A stretch of 64,000 nucleotides of DNA, from the NCBI RefSeq assembly GCF_002929805.1, contig NZ_PJJM01000099.1, forward strand, positions 79,746 to 143,745, given 5' to 3'. Positions 53,200-62,313 of the stretch are shown piece by piece. The stretch comes from Cryobacterium sp. Y50 (GTDB lineage: Bacteria > Actinomycetota > Actinomycetes > Actinomycetales > Microbacteriaceae). A program made the position numbers and the translations under genes. Below the pieces are notes generated by a model. It was not told where the DNA came from. It saw only the letters and a program-made list of their open reading frames with translations, and searched no databases. Within the stretch, counting starts at the first letter, position 1, and each line of letters opens with the position of its first letter.

Positions 53200-54960
53200 C
53201 TAACGGCGGCCAGGAAGTAGTCGCAGATTGCTCTTGGCGAGTTTAACTGCCTCGCCCGTTCCTCCATTCATGACCACCTTCGATACAGCCAGCGCGAAAC
53301 CGCGAACCATCTCTCCGGTGATCGTTGGCGGAAGCGAGAGCGCCATTGGATCGGTGACCAGGTCGACGAGTGCCGGCCCGTCATGCGCGAGAGCGGCTTC
53401 GAGGACGGAACGGATGTCGGTGGGTTTCTCTACGCGTTGGCCGAAGATCTCGAGAGCGTTGGCCACGGCCGCGTAGTCGACGGAGGGCATATCGACGCCG
53501 AAATCAGGGAAACCGTCGACGAGCATCTCGACTTTGACCATGCCGAGAGTGGAGTTGTTGAAGACGATGATCTTCACTGGCAGCGCGTTGGCGGCAACGG
53601 TGATCAGTTCGCCCATCTGCATTGACAGTCCTCCGTCGCCGCACATGGCGATCACCTGCCGGCCGGGGTAGCTGAACTGGGCGCCGATGGCCTGGGGTAA
53701 GGCGTTAGCCATCGACCCATGCAGGAAGGAGCCGATCAGCCGCCGTGAGCCGTTCGGGTTGATGTAGCGGGCCTGCCAGACGTTGCACATGCCGGTGTCT
53801 GCGGCAAAAATGGCGTCTTCCGCCGCGAGGTCATCGAGCAGGGAAGCTGCGAATTCCGGATGGATCGGTATCTTCGTGTCCACGTTCTTCGCATAGGCGT
53901 CGATCACGCTGTTCAGTAGCCGATCGTGGCGCTTCAGGGTCTTGTCGAGGAATCGCCGATCGTTGCGCGGCGCGACAAGAGGAGTCACGGCCGCGATGGT
54001 GGATGCCACGTCGCCGTGCACTGGGAGGTGCACGTTTGCGCGACGGCCCAGGTGTTCGGCTCTCGCGTCCACCTGGGCGATCCGTTCAGCTGTACCGTCC
54101 GGCAGGAACTGGTCGTAGGGGAAGTCGGTGCCGAGGAGAATGAGGAGGTCGGCGTCGTGGATGCCGGCGTGCGCGGCACCGTAGCCAAGCATGCCGGTCA
54201 TGCCCACGTCGAAGGGGTTGCCGTACTGGATCCATTCCTTGCCGCGTAGGGTATGCCCGACGGGAGCGGCCAGCAGGTCAGCGAACGCCACGACCTCATC
54301 GTGGACGCCGGCCACCCCAGCTCCGGCGAAGATCGCTATCCGCTCTGACTCGTTGATGGCATCAGCGAGAGCCACCACGTCGGTGTCGGCAGGTACCAGC
54401 GCGGGCCGACCCGGACGAGCCAGGTCTGGCGCTACGCCGACGGCACTTTGTTCGGCGATGTCGCCCGGGAGACTGATCACCGCGACACCCCCGAGGCTGA
54501 TCGCATGCCGAAGCGCGGAGTTGACCACCCGCGGAGCTTGCGCCGCGGTGGAGATCAGTTCGCGGTAATTAGAACAGCCAACGAAGAGGCGGTCGGGGTG
54601 GGTCTCCTGGAAGTATTCGCTGCCGATCTCGAAACTGGGGATATGGCTGGCTATCGCTAGAACCGGGGCGCCACTGCGGTGGGCGTCATAGAGACCGTTG
54701 ATCAGGTGCAGATTGCCCGGCCCACAGCTTCCGGCGCAGACAGCGATCTCTCCGGTGAGTTGCGCCTCCGCACCAGCCGCGAAAGCGGCGGCCTCCTCGT
54801 TGCGCACGTGCACCCAGTCGATGCCGCCCTTGGCCGACCCGCCGGTTCGCCGCACCGCATCCACGATCGGGTTCAGGCTGTCGCCGACGATCCCGTAGAT
54901 GCGGCGCACTCCGGCCTGCAGGAGTTGGCCAACGAGTTGATCTGCGACGGTGCATGTCAT
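53200..54960 (-). CDS. poxB: Pyruvate oxidase (quinone), PoxB-like
   Basis: PoxB decarboxylates pyruvate to acetate and passes electrons to quinone. The 586-residue protein is a TPP enzyme: N-terminal domain with the catalytic Glu in RNEEAAAFAAGAEAQLTG, a central FAD/ADP-like domain, and a TPP domain with MCGDGGLSMQMGELITVA and IIVFNNSTLG. The layout and INGLYDAHRSGAPVLAIASH fit PoxB rather than acetolactate synthase. ATG 54960 was used; TTG 54972 is in frame. It is divergent from the type II GAPDH remnant. Confidence 0.9.
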   Translation of the reverse strand: MTCTVADQLVGQLLQAGVRRIYGIVGDSLNPIVDAVRRTGGSAKGGIDWVHVRNEEAAAFAAGAEAQLTGEIAVCAGSCGPGNLHLINGLYDAHRSGAPVLAIASHIPSFEIGSEYFQETHPDRLFVGCSNYRELISTAAQAPRVVNSALRHAISLGGVAVISLPGDIAEQSAVGVAPDLARPGRPALVPADTDVVALADAINESERIAIFAGAGVAGVHDEVVAFADLLAAPVGHTLRGKEWIQYGNPFDVGMTGMLGYGAAHAGIHDADLLILLGTDFPYDQFLPDGTAERIAQVDARAEHLGRRANVHLPVHGDVASTIAAVTPLVAPRNDRRFLDKTLKRHDRLLNSVIDAYAKNVDTKIPIHPEFAASLLDDLAAEDAIFAADTGMCNVWQARYINPNGSRRLIGSFLHGSMANALPQAIGAQFSYPGRQVIAMCGDGGLSMQMGELITVAANALPVKIIVFNNSTLGMVKVEMLVDGFPDFGVDMPSVDYAAVANALEIFGQRVEKPTDIRSVLEAALAHDGPALVDLVTDPMALSLPPTITGEMVRGFALAVSKVVMNGGTGEAVKLAKSNLRLLPGRR

Positions 54961-55092
54961 GAATTCATTCAACGCGCCGTTGCTTCAAAGGATAGCCAAG
55001 AAGGCGTTTTCCTGTTTTTTCTCGGACGGCGCTCATATGCGGTTGTGCGAGAAGCATCGTCCCCCTGGGAAGGATTCAATAAGCCTAGAACT

Positions 55093-55655
55093 GTGCGCGT
55101 CGCCGTCAACGCATACGGTGTCATAGGAAAGCACGTCGCAGATGCTGCGCGTATGCAATCCAATATCGAACTCGTCATGATCAGTGACGTCGTGTCCGAC
55201 TATCGAATCAAGACCGCGGTGACGCTCGGCATCCCGTCTACGCCTCGGTGGAGGAGAAATCCTCGAAGATGGCAGCGGCCGGAGTGCGTCGCTTGAGGAA
55301 TACACAGCCTGCTCCATGGTGTGGACGTCATCGTGGACTGCAACCCAGTGGTAATCGGCGCGGCGAACCTCGACCACTACCGGGAAGGCGGGGTCAAAGT
55401 CGTCTTCCAAGGGGCGAGAAGCACCCGTTCACCGGGCATTCCATCGTGGCGCACGCCAATTACGAGTCGGCGTTGGATCGGGACGCCACTCGGTTCGCTT
55501 CCTGCACCACCACCGCGCGCACGCTGTCCGCGGTGCGGGACTCAAACCTGCTCAAGAAGGCTCGGGGCGTGCTCATCCAGCGGGCCACTGGCCCGTGGGA
55601 GTCCGATCACTCGAGCATCATGAACACGATGGTGCCCGAAGGAAGTGAACGGCCG
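55093..55655 (+). pseudogene. Type II (archaeal-type) GAPDH remnant
   Basis: From GTG 55093 the frame reads RVAVNAYGVIGKHVADAARM and VMISDVVSDYRIKTAV, the start of type II GAPDH, then changes frame near 55230. The next blocks lie in alternating frames: DVIVDCNPVVIGAANLDHY with GVKVVFQG, then HPFTGHSIVAHANYESALDR and IMNTMVPEG. The catalytic Cys lies in ASCTTTA, where SCNTT is usual. It ends beside the serine recombinase gene. Several frameshifts make it non-functional. It is unrelated in sequence to the intact class I gap gene 4 kb to the left. Confidence 0.8.
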
Positions 55656-55659
55656 CGAA

Positions 55660-56235
55660 TCAGGGTTTGGCGAGGTCTCGGTAGATTGTGGGCCGGGTGA
55701 CGCCGAATTCTTCGGCGATGTGCGCGACGGTGTGAGCCCGTTTGCCGGTGGCGTCTTTCTCTTCATACATCTCACGGGCTAGCCTGACCTGGCGGGGTCC
55801 GAGTTTGGGTTTTTGTCCGCCGGTCCGTCCTCGGGCGCGGGCCGCGGCGAGTCCGTCGCGGGTCCGTTCGGACATCAGGGCATGTTCGAATTCGGCAATG
55901 GAGCCGAGGATCTGGAAGAACATCCGCCCGGTGATGGTGGACGTGTCGATGCCCTGGTCCAAGACCACCAGATCAACCCCGCGCTCTTGGAGGATGGTGT
56001 TGGATCACTCGATGAGGTTGTCCAGCGACCGGCCGAGCTGGTCGAGTTTGGTCACAACGATTTGATCGCCGGCCCGGTTGGCGGAGAGTAGGGCCTTGTC
56101 GAGTGCGGGCAGGCGGGAGAGTGTTCCCGAGGCTGTGTCGAGGAAGACCTGTTTGCAGCCGACCTCGGTTAGGGCGTCGTGTTGGGCTTCGGGGTGCTGG
56201 TCCCGGGTAGAGACCCGGCCATATCCAATTCGCAT
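55660..56235 (-). pseudogene. Serine recombinase (resolvase/invertase) with an internal stop
   Basis: The frame begins MRIGYGRVSTRDQ with the catalytic Ser, continues to LDQLGRSLDNLIE, meets TGA at 56005-56007, and goes on in the same frame with SNTILQERGVDLVVLDQGID, GRMFFQILGSIAEFEHALMS and a C-terminal helix-turn-helix (HIAEEFGVTRPTIYRDL). A CGA-to-TGA change would explain the stop. Length otherwise is that of a Tn3-type resolvase (about 190 residues). It truncates or abuts the type II GAPDH remnant. Confidence 0.87.
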
Positions 56236-56379
56236 GCCGGCAACATATTACCAACCCGGTAGCGCGTTATAGAGGCGCGTACACGGCAAGCATTACACAA
56301 ACCGCCCCATGTTTTCGCGACGTACTGATCCTGTCCCGAAGTGTCTTGCGAACGATCGTTACCGAACGCCACACCCCAC

Positions 56380-56668
56380 ACGCGTTAGCGTCGGATATTC
56401 GACTAATTCACAAGCCACCCCAGCCTCGCCGTAGGCAAGAGCCATGACTGAACGCAATCCGTCGGGGTCAGCAGTTTCTGAATGGACGTAGAAGGAAGAT
56501 TTCGGGCCGTGCGTCAAGAACCCGACGCTTGAGTCGGCCGATGGGGCACGCGAAAAAGGTATCGTCCTGTGCAACATGCTCGGGCCCTGCGTCTGCCAAG
56601 GATGCAATCACCGGAAGTAGCGTCCCGCGGCTGGACACGCGGGCTTTGATTTCGATATTCCTTGGCAT
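56380..56668 (-). pseudogene. CYTH-domain protein remnant (class IV adenylate cyclase-like)
   Basis: The minus strand reads MPRNIEIKARVSS (the CYTH ExExK start), then DDTFFACPIGRLKRR; after a frameshift near 56520, GPKSSFYVHSETADPDGLRS and VMALAYGEAG. CYTH proteins act on triphosphates or polyphosphate. The C-terminal half and the reading frame are lost. Confidence 0.65.
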
Positions 56669-56960
56669 GACCCCACTAAACCATGGCGTGACCATCGGGT
56701 GGTGAGCCGCGACTCTCCGTGAGGGGAACTCTTCGCGGGACGGTCTGCGTCTGATTCTGGCAGGGCGGATTTTAGCCGCCATGCAACACCAAACCAGGGT
56801 GGGACTCAATCAGATTGACATTCTCAACCCTGCCAGGACGATGTGGCACTTCAGAAGAGCTCTGCCATGTCAGGTGTCTATGCCGAGAACTAAGGATCCT
56901 ATGGCTTACTACCATCAGCGCCGTCCGAAGTCCTGAACGGGAGGTCACCCAAGACAGGTT
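56669..56960. other. Gene-free stretch
   Basis: No gene or repeat was recognised between the CYTH remnant and the aldolase gene on either strand. Confidence 0.35.
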
Positions 56961-57743
56961 TCAGGCATTCAAGTCAGTCAGTGCTCCCATGGAACCCCGC
57001 GCGAGCCAAGCGACATCCGAATGCAGGGCAATGAATTCAGCGCCTACGTCCCGGTACCACCGGGCATCCTCGACGCTCACGGCAAATGCTCCGACGGACT
57101 TATTCTCCGCGTGAGCCGCTGCAATGATCCGAGCAATGGCCTCCCGCACCGCTGGGTGGGTCGGTTGGCCGAGTCGGCCCATGCTGGCCGAGAGGTCTGC
57201 GGTGCCGATGAAAAGGCAGTCGACACCTTCAACTGCAGCAATTTCCTCTACATTGCCCAGTGCTTCGGCCGACTCGATTTGGACAATGGTGCACGCTTGG
57301 GCGTTGGCCCCATTTACGTATTCCGGATCTAGCCCGAATCTTCCGCCGCGCACCAGTCCGGCGACCCCTCGAATACCGTCGTTTCCTCCGTCGGGGAAGC
57401 GCATCGCCCGAACCGCGAGCTCGGCGTGCACTGCGGTATTGACGTTCGGGACAATGATGCTTTGGCAGCCGATGTCCATGGCGCGCTTGACTAGCACCGG
57501 GTTGAGTTCGGCAATGCGGATCAGAGCCTCGGCCCGCGCCCCGGCCTCGCGTGCAGCCCCTAGCGCACGTAACTGTTCGGTGGCGCTGGCCGGATCATTG
57601 GGGGCGTGCTCTAGGTCAATGACCAGCCAGTCAAAACCAGAATGAGCCATGACCTCTGCCACGGCTGGGGAACCCAGTGTGAGCCAGGCGCCGGTGGTGG
57701 GGGTTCGGCTCGTCAAAGACTGCTTGATTGTGTTTGTACGCAC
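56961..57743 (-). CDS. HpcH/HpaI-family aldolase
   Basis: Class II pyruvate aldolases of this family split 4-hydroxy-2-oxo acids into pyruvate and an aldehyde. The 260-residue protein has GFDWLVIDLEHAPND (catalytic His), the metal-binding Glu in CTIVQIESAEALGN and Asp in LFIGTADLSASMG. AGGAG lies 7 bases before GTG 57743. The Lrp gene is 35 bases upstream on the same strand, so both may be in one transcript. With the aminotransferase and the FAH-type gene nearby, it suggests breakdown of an amino acid by way of a 4-hydroxy-2-oxo acid. Confidence 0.9.
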   Translation of the reverse strand: MRTNTIKQSLTSRTPTTGAWLTLGSPAVAEVMAHSGFDWLVIDLEHAPNDPASATEQLRALGAAREAGARAEALIRIAELNPVLVKRAMDIGCQSIIVPNVNTAVHAELAVRAMRFPDGGNDGIRGVAGLVRGGRFGLDPEYVNGANAQACTIVQIESAEALGNVEEIAAVEGVDCLFIGTADLSASMGRLGQPTHPAVREAIARIIAAAHAENKSVGAFAVSVEDARWYRDVGAEFIALHSDVAWLARGSMGALTDLNA

Positions 57744-57778
57744 TAGTGGGCTCCTCGAAAACTTGGTTGTGTTGGCGG

Positions 57779-58369
57779 CTAGCTGGTGATGCGTTCATGA
57801 AGCTGGCCGAGCAATTTCTCCGTGAACGATTGCTGTTTGGATTCGGCCAGGCAAAGCAGCGTCTCGGTGCGTTGGAGGGTAGGGATCTGCCAGATGGCCT
57901 CGAGTAAGATCTCGGTCAAGTGCTTATGATTCCGTACTCGGATCCTGACCAGGAGATCATAGGCGCCAGAAACCACGTTGATGTCCTCAACCTCTGCAAG
58001 CTTGGTGAGGGAATTCATCAGTAGCCCGATGTCGGTGCCGGCGACGGCAACAACCGGCAGATAGACGACCGTTGGGTAGCCTAAGCGTGCCCAGTCGACC
58101 TGGACGGTGTATTGCTGGAGAATACCGACCCTCTCCAGGCGGGCTATGCGTTCCCCCACGGCCGGCGCTGACATGTTAACATGGCGGGCCAGCGTGCGCT
58201 GGGATTGGCGAGCATCAGTGGCAAGCAGCTGCAATAGTGCAATGTCCACGGCATCATAGTTCTCCTCGTCGGGAACCGGGCGAATAGCCTGCCGGAGACT
58301 CCCTAGTGGCGCCCGCCCCTTCGCCGTGGCGTCCTGATGCTGCTCAGCCATTTCCGTTGTCGCGTCCAT
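57779..58369 (-). CDS. Lrp/AsnC family regulator of the catabolic cluster
   Basis: The 196-residue protein has an N-terminal extension of about 35 residues, a helix-turn-helix (NYDAVDIALLQLLATDARQS, MSAPAVGERIARLERVG) and an AsnC effector domain (VVSGAYDLLVRIRV). AAGGA 8-9 bases before ATG 58369 supports that start over ATG 58390. It is divergent from the aminotransferase and probably controls it. A decayed paralogue lies 4 kb to the right. Confidence 0.88.
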   Translation of the reverse strand: MDATTEMAEQHQDATAKGRAPLGSLRQAIRPVPDEENYDAVDIALLQLLATDARQSQRTLARHVNMSAPAVGERIARLERVGILQQYTVQVDWARLGYPTVVYLPVVAVAGTDIGLLMNSLTKLAEVEDINVVSGAYDLLVRIRVRNHKHLTEILLEAIWQIPTLQRTETLLCLAESKQQSFTEKLLGQLHERITS

Positions 58370-58478
58370 GCTTACATTCCTTCGTTTCATGGCCTCAACG
58401 AGGTTCCATACATGACCTTACATTTGAAAGGTAGTCGATTTCAATACTTTTCGAAAATTAGGTTTATTTGCTTTTCTA

Positions 58479-58501
58479 TTGACATTTGATCATCACGTGA
58501 T
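58479..58501. promoter_or_regulatory. TTGACA and palindrome between lrp and aminotransferase
   Basis: The 230-base divergent region is strikingly A/T-rich. It holds TTGACA at 58479-58484 and the perfect palindrome ATCACGTGAT at 58492-58501, just where a regulator could block the promoter. No good -10 was found at 16-18 bases. Confidence 0.4.
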
Positions 58502-58599
58502 TCACAGTTAAGCACAATATTTCGATCGGGCTTCGCAATGTCCGTCAAACCATAACTGCGGCGACCATTCCAGACCGCGGGCGAAAGGAAGCTAACGCT

Positions 58600-59793
58600 A
58601 TGTCTTTCCCGGTAGCTCTTACCAGCTGGGACCTCAGGGCTCGCACCCAGGTCCAGCAGCTCCGTTCCTCGGCAATCCGCGAGGTCGCCAACGCCGCCAT
58701 CGGCACCGCGGGCGTATTGCCCTTCTGGTTCGGCGAACCCGACGAGCCCACGCCGCAGGACATCCGCGACGTCGCCACTCGTGAGATCAATGCCGGAAAC
58801 GTCTTCTACGTCCAGACTCTAGGAACCCCTGCTTTACGCGAATCACTGGCTGCTTACATCACCCGCCTGCACGGCCGTGGCTCAGTCGACCAAATCGCCG
58901 TCACCAGCTCCGGAACGTCAGCTTTGATGACGGCGGTCCAGGCTGTCGTCGGTTACGGCGACCACGTGGTTGCCGTAACACCATTGTGGCCAAACTTGGT
59001 GGAAATTCCCAAGGTGCTCGGCGCACGGGTAGAAACAGTCTCGCTGGATTTCAAAGCCACAGGCTGGAACCTAGATGTCCAGAAGTTGATTGACAAGCTC
59101 ACCCCCGATACCCGGGCCTTGATGCTGAACTCCCCGAACAATCCCACCGGCTGGGTTATCGATGTGGAAGACCAGCGCACCATCTTGGAGCACTGCCGTC
59201 GAAATGGCATTTGGATCATCTCCGATGATGTGTATGAGCGCTACTACTTCGAGGGCGTCAGTGCCCCCACCTTCTTAGACATTGCCGATGAGGCAGACCG
59301 AGTCATCAGCTGCAACTCATTCTCCAAGACCTGGCTCATGACTGGCTGGCGCATCGGCTGGATCGTGGCACCGAAGCAGACCCTGCCCGAAATTGGAAAG
59401 CTCCTTGAATTCTCAACTACCTGCACCCCTGGATTTATCCAGGCGGCCGCCGAACATGCCCTCAACTATGGCGAACCAGTCATCGAGCGCACCCTCGCGA
59501 GACTAAAGACCGCCCGCGACCACCTGCAGACCCAGCTTTTAACCATCCCCGGCATCGAGTTGGCGGCCGCCGCACCGGGGGCCATGTACAGCTTCTTCAA
59601 AGTCTCCGGCGTCACTGATTCGCTGGCATTCTGCCGCGACCTGATCTCCGAAACCGGCCTCGGGCTCGCCCCTGGTATCGCGTTCGGCCCCGAGGGCGAG
59701 GGCTATCTTCGCTGGTGCTTCGCCAGCGAACTGCCCCGCATCGACGACGGCGTGGCCCGACTACGCAGCTACATGGAACGGGGCCGCCAATGA
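58600..59793 (+). CDS. Class I/II PLP aminotransferase
   Basis: The 397-residue aminotransferase has SSGTSALMTAVQAVVG, LNSPNNPTGW, ISDDVYERYYFEG and the PLP lysine in SFSKTWLMTGWRIGW. The fold type I aspartate-aminotransferase family fits best. GAAAGGA precedes ATG 58600. Its stop overlaps the start of the ArgE-like fragment in ATGA. Substrate unknown; transfer of an amino group to give a 2-oxo acid for the aldolase or FAH enzyme is inferred. Confidence 0.9.
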   Translation: MSFPVALTSWDLRARTQVQQLRSSAIREVANAAIGTAGVLPFWFGEPDEPTPQDIRDVATREINAGNVFYVQTLGTPALRESLAAYITRLHGRGSVDQIAVTSSGTSALMTAVQAVVGYGDHVVAVTPLWPNLVEIPKVLGARVETVSLDFKATGWNLDVQKLIDKLTPDTRALMLNSPNNPTGWVIDVEDQRTILEHCRRNGIWIISDDVYERYYFEGVSAPTFLDIADEADRVISCNSFSKTWLMTGWRIGWIVAPKQTLPEIGKLLEFSTTCTPGFIQAAAEHALNYGEPVIERTLARLKTARDHLQTQLLTIPGIELAAAAPGAMYSFFKVSGVTDSLAFCRDLISETGLGLAPGIAFGPEGEGYLRWCFASELPRIDDGVARLRSYMERGRQ

Positions 59794-60143
59794 GTTCCGT
59801 CCGCGCCCCGCGCGGCCTCAACTGGCTCTCCACACTCATCGGTTTCGACACCACCAGGCGATGCTCAAACGTAGCCTTGATCAACGACGTCGATGCCAAC
59901 CTGCGTTCCCTGGGAATTGAACCCCTGGTGGTCCCCTCCAGCGACAAGAGCAAGGCCAACCCCTTTGCCACGCCTTCGGCCGCGGACGGATCTACCCACG
60001 GTGGAGTGATGCTCTCGGGCCACACCGACGTGGTGCCCGTGGACGGACAAGACTGGCACTCCGCCCCTTTCACCGCGGAGGTCCGTGATAGGAGGCTCTA
60101 CAGCCGCGGCTCGCATCAAATTGGTTTGTCTCCCATGTCGTGA
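59790..60143 (+). pseudogene. ArgE-like M20 deacetylase, N-terminal fragment
   Basis: From ATG 59790 the product reads LNWLSTLIGFDTTRRCSN and MLSGHTDVVPVDGQDWHS, the start of acetylornithine-deacetylase-like M20 enzymes, including the first zinc His-Asp (HTD). The sequence RLYSRG should lead into the GTxDMKG zinc motif, but at about 60115 it changes to unrelated residues and stops. About two thirds of the gene is missing. The ATGA overlap shows it was once coupled to the aminotransferase. Confidence 0.8.
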
Positions 60144-60216
60144 TCCGGCCCTGAAGCGTTTCACCATCGTTCGTTCAGCAATAAATTTGTTCAGCGTCAA
60201 TTGGAAAGGAAAATCT

Positions 60217-61740
60217 GTGCCTCAATCATTTGACCGCGATTCCAAGAATGACCCGAGAGGACTTCTTCGGTATTATATCGGCGCAGCAGGGGCTTTTATC
60301 GGACCACTTATCCTTGCCGCAGCAAGTATCACTTTCTTTGTGGTATTCCAGGTTTTCGACCTTACTGGTCTGGCTGTGGCAGGCTTCATCGGACTGTTTG
60401 CCAGTTCGTGGCTTGCTCGCAATCAACAGCATTTTTGGGACGCAGCCATCGCCGGAATTGCATCTCGTACATCTGCGACGTTGTTGCTGCTGATGCTTCT
60501 GGTGGGGATGCTTGGTCAGATGTTCAAAGCAACCGGCGTTTCACAAGGTTTTATTTGGTTAGCCGAAATTGGACACGTCAATGGTGGCGTTTTCGTGATG
60601 CTCACGTTCCTGATTACATGCGCAATCGCGATGGCCACGGGCTCGTCCTTAGGGACAATGTTCACGATGTTTCCCATTATGTATGCTTCAGGAGTGGCAA
60701 TCGGTGCAGATGCTGTCCTGCTCGCGGGGGCCATCCTTTCAGGGGCCATTTTTGGCGACAACCTGGCACCGATTTCTGACACTACGGTTATTTCTGCAAC
60801 GACGCAAAAATATCGCCGCCGGGCAGGAAATGCAGAGATCGGTGGAGTGGTAAAGGCGCGAACACGCTACGCGCTACCAGCAGCGGGGATCAGCGCAATT
60901 ATGTTCTTGGCTTTCGGTCTGATGACGCAGGGGAATACCGCTAGCACATCCGACAAGAGCATGGGTGACCCCCTCGGTCTAGTCATGCTTATTCCCGTTG
61001 CTGTGCTTATCGCCATTGCATTTTGGAAGCGGGATCTCTACCTTGCTGTCGGTGTAGGTATGGCCTTGGGCACTGCCTTGAGCCTTGCCACAGGCCTTGT
61101 CGATATCAATGGTGTGCTGGGCGCGGTAGATGGTGTCCCCACCGGTTATCTCGTGGATGGCTTGTCTGGTATGTTGCCACTCATTGGCCTGCTGGTTGCT
61201 GTGTTCGGGATGATTGGAATCATCGAAGCATCAGGGATTTTTGACAAGATCATTTCCGCGGCCGCCGGATCACGTTTCGGTCGAAGCCCTCGGGGGATTG
61301 AGAGCATGATTGCCGGCACGTCGATTATTACGACGGTCATTTTTGCAGGATTGAATGGCCCAGGAATGATGTTCGCTGGGCCAGTGACGGACAGGATCGG
61401 TGCCACGGTTGAGCTGCATCCATATCGTCGATCTAACATTATGGACTGTTTCACCATGGGTGTGGGCGTTGTAGTACCCATCGCGAGCTCTTTCCTGCTC
61501 GTTGCAAGCCTCAATACCCAAGGGTATGAAGGTGTTCCAGAGCTGAGTATTTTCCAAGTCTTAACCGGCGCCTTTTACCCGTTCGTCCTAACAGCCATCA
61601 TGGTCTTCTCCGTGGTAGCAGGATGGGGCAGAAGCTATGAGGGGCCAGACGGGGCAGAGCTCAGGAATCTTGATAGTGACGCGTCACTCGAACCAGGTCG
61701 AATCGAACCCGCCCTGATTACAGCCCAGGATCGCATCTAG
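60217..61740 (+). CDS. NhaC-family Na+/H+ antiporter-type transporter
   Basis: The 507-residue membrane protein has about a dozen hydrophobic segments and the motif run AMATGSSLGTMFTMFPIM, FGDNLAPISDTTVISAT, typical of NhaC. Family members also exchange organic acids or amino acids with sodium or protons (MleN is malate/lactate), which would fit the catabolic cluster. GGAAAGGA sits just upstream of GTG 60217. It is more A/T-rich than the core genes, a sign of transfer. The truncated ArgE-like gene ends 73 bases before it. Confidence 0.85.
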   Translation: MPQSFDRDSKNDPRGLLRYYIGAAGAFIGPLILAAASITFFVVFQVFDLTGLAVAGFIGLFASSWLARNQQHFWDAAIAGIASRTSATLLLLMLLVGMLGQMFKATGVSQGFIWLAEIGHVNGGVFVMLTFLITCAIAMATGSSLGTMFTMFPIMYASGVAIGADAVLLAGAILSGAIFGDNLAPISDTTVISATTQKYRRRAGNAEIGGVVKARTRYALPAAGISAIMFLAFGLMTQGNTASTSDKSMGDPLGLVMLIPVAVLIAIAFWKRDLYLAVGVGMALGTALSLATGLVDINGVLGAVDGVPTGYLVDGLSGMLPLIGLLVAVFGMIGIIEASGIFDKIISAAAGSRFGRSPRGIESMIAGTSIITTVIFAGLNGPGMMFAGPVTDRIGATVELHPYRRSNIMDCFTMGVGVVVPIASSFLLVASLNTQGYEGVPELSIFQVLTGAFYPFVLTAIMVFSVVAGWGRSYEGPDGAELRNLDSDASLEPGRIEPALITAQDRI

Positions 61741-61859
61741 CAGTCATAGACAGGCGCGAGTGCCCACCCTCGGCGTTCAGATTGCCCGTATTCACCTACG
61801 CAAGGTGGAATGCTATTCCAACTTGTGTAGGTGGAGATGGACGATTCGAAATCAAATGG

Positions 61860-62239
61860 ATGATGCCGGTGGAAAAGGCGCCCGAGCCAATGTGGTCGCC
61901 GCTGGGCGGATTGAATCAGGATATCCGTTCGGGTCCGGACCCTGAACATTTTGACGCCGTCAATATTGCAGTCCTGCAGCACCTTTCGGTGGATTCCGCC
62001 AGTCACAGCGAACTCTTGCAAAACCGGTTGGGATGTCTGCACCTGCCGTCGGGGAAAGGGTGACGCGACTTAAGCGATTGGGGTTGCTCCGCTGCCACAT
62101 AAGCATGTGGGGAGGAGCATCGCCTGAACAGATTGTCGAGTTCTCGTCGCTGCATGTGGATCTTTTTCTGCTTAGTTCAGATGTCTTAATCCTTGCCCAG
62201 AGAGCGGCGGACGTTCTAGCCAGCGTTGCCGCGATCTAG
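61860..62239 (+). pseudogene. Decayed Lrp/AsnC regulator, paralogue of the one at 57.8 kb
   Basis: The first part, SPLGGLNQDIRSGPDPEHFD and AVNIAVLQHLSVDS, lines up with APLGSLRQAIRPVPDEENYD and AVDIALLQLLATDA of the intact Lrp. After a frameshift near 62030, MSAPAVGERVTRLKRLG repeats MSAPAVGERIARLERVG. The C-terminal AsnC domain is weak and ends at 62239. Confidence 0.75.
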
Positions 62240-62313
62240 GGCTGCTGCTGCTGATAACGGCGTTAGTGCCTAAGTCTCAGACCCTTTCATCGCCCTACAA
62301 TCGGAGGTAAATC

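Noticed and set aside
53040..53267. A 75-residue minus-strand open frame beside poxB
   Set aside because: No family, no ribosome site, and it overlaps the end of poxB on the same strand in another frame.
58479..58507. TTGACA at 58479 as a complete promoter
   Set aside because: No -10 hexamer close to consensus was found 16-18 bases downstream; kept only as a possible regulatory site.
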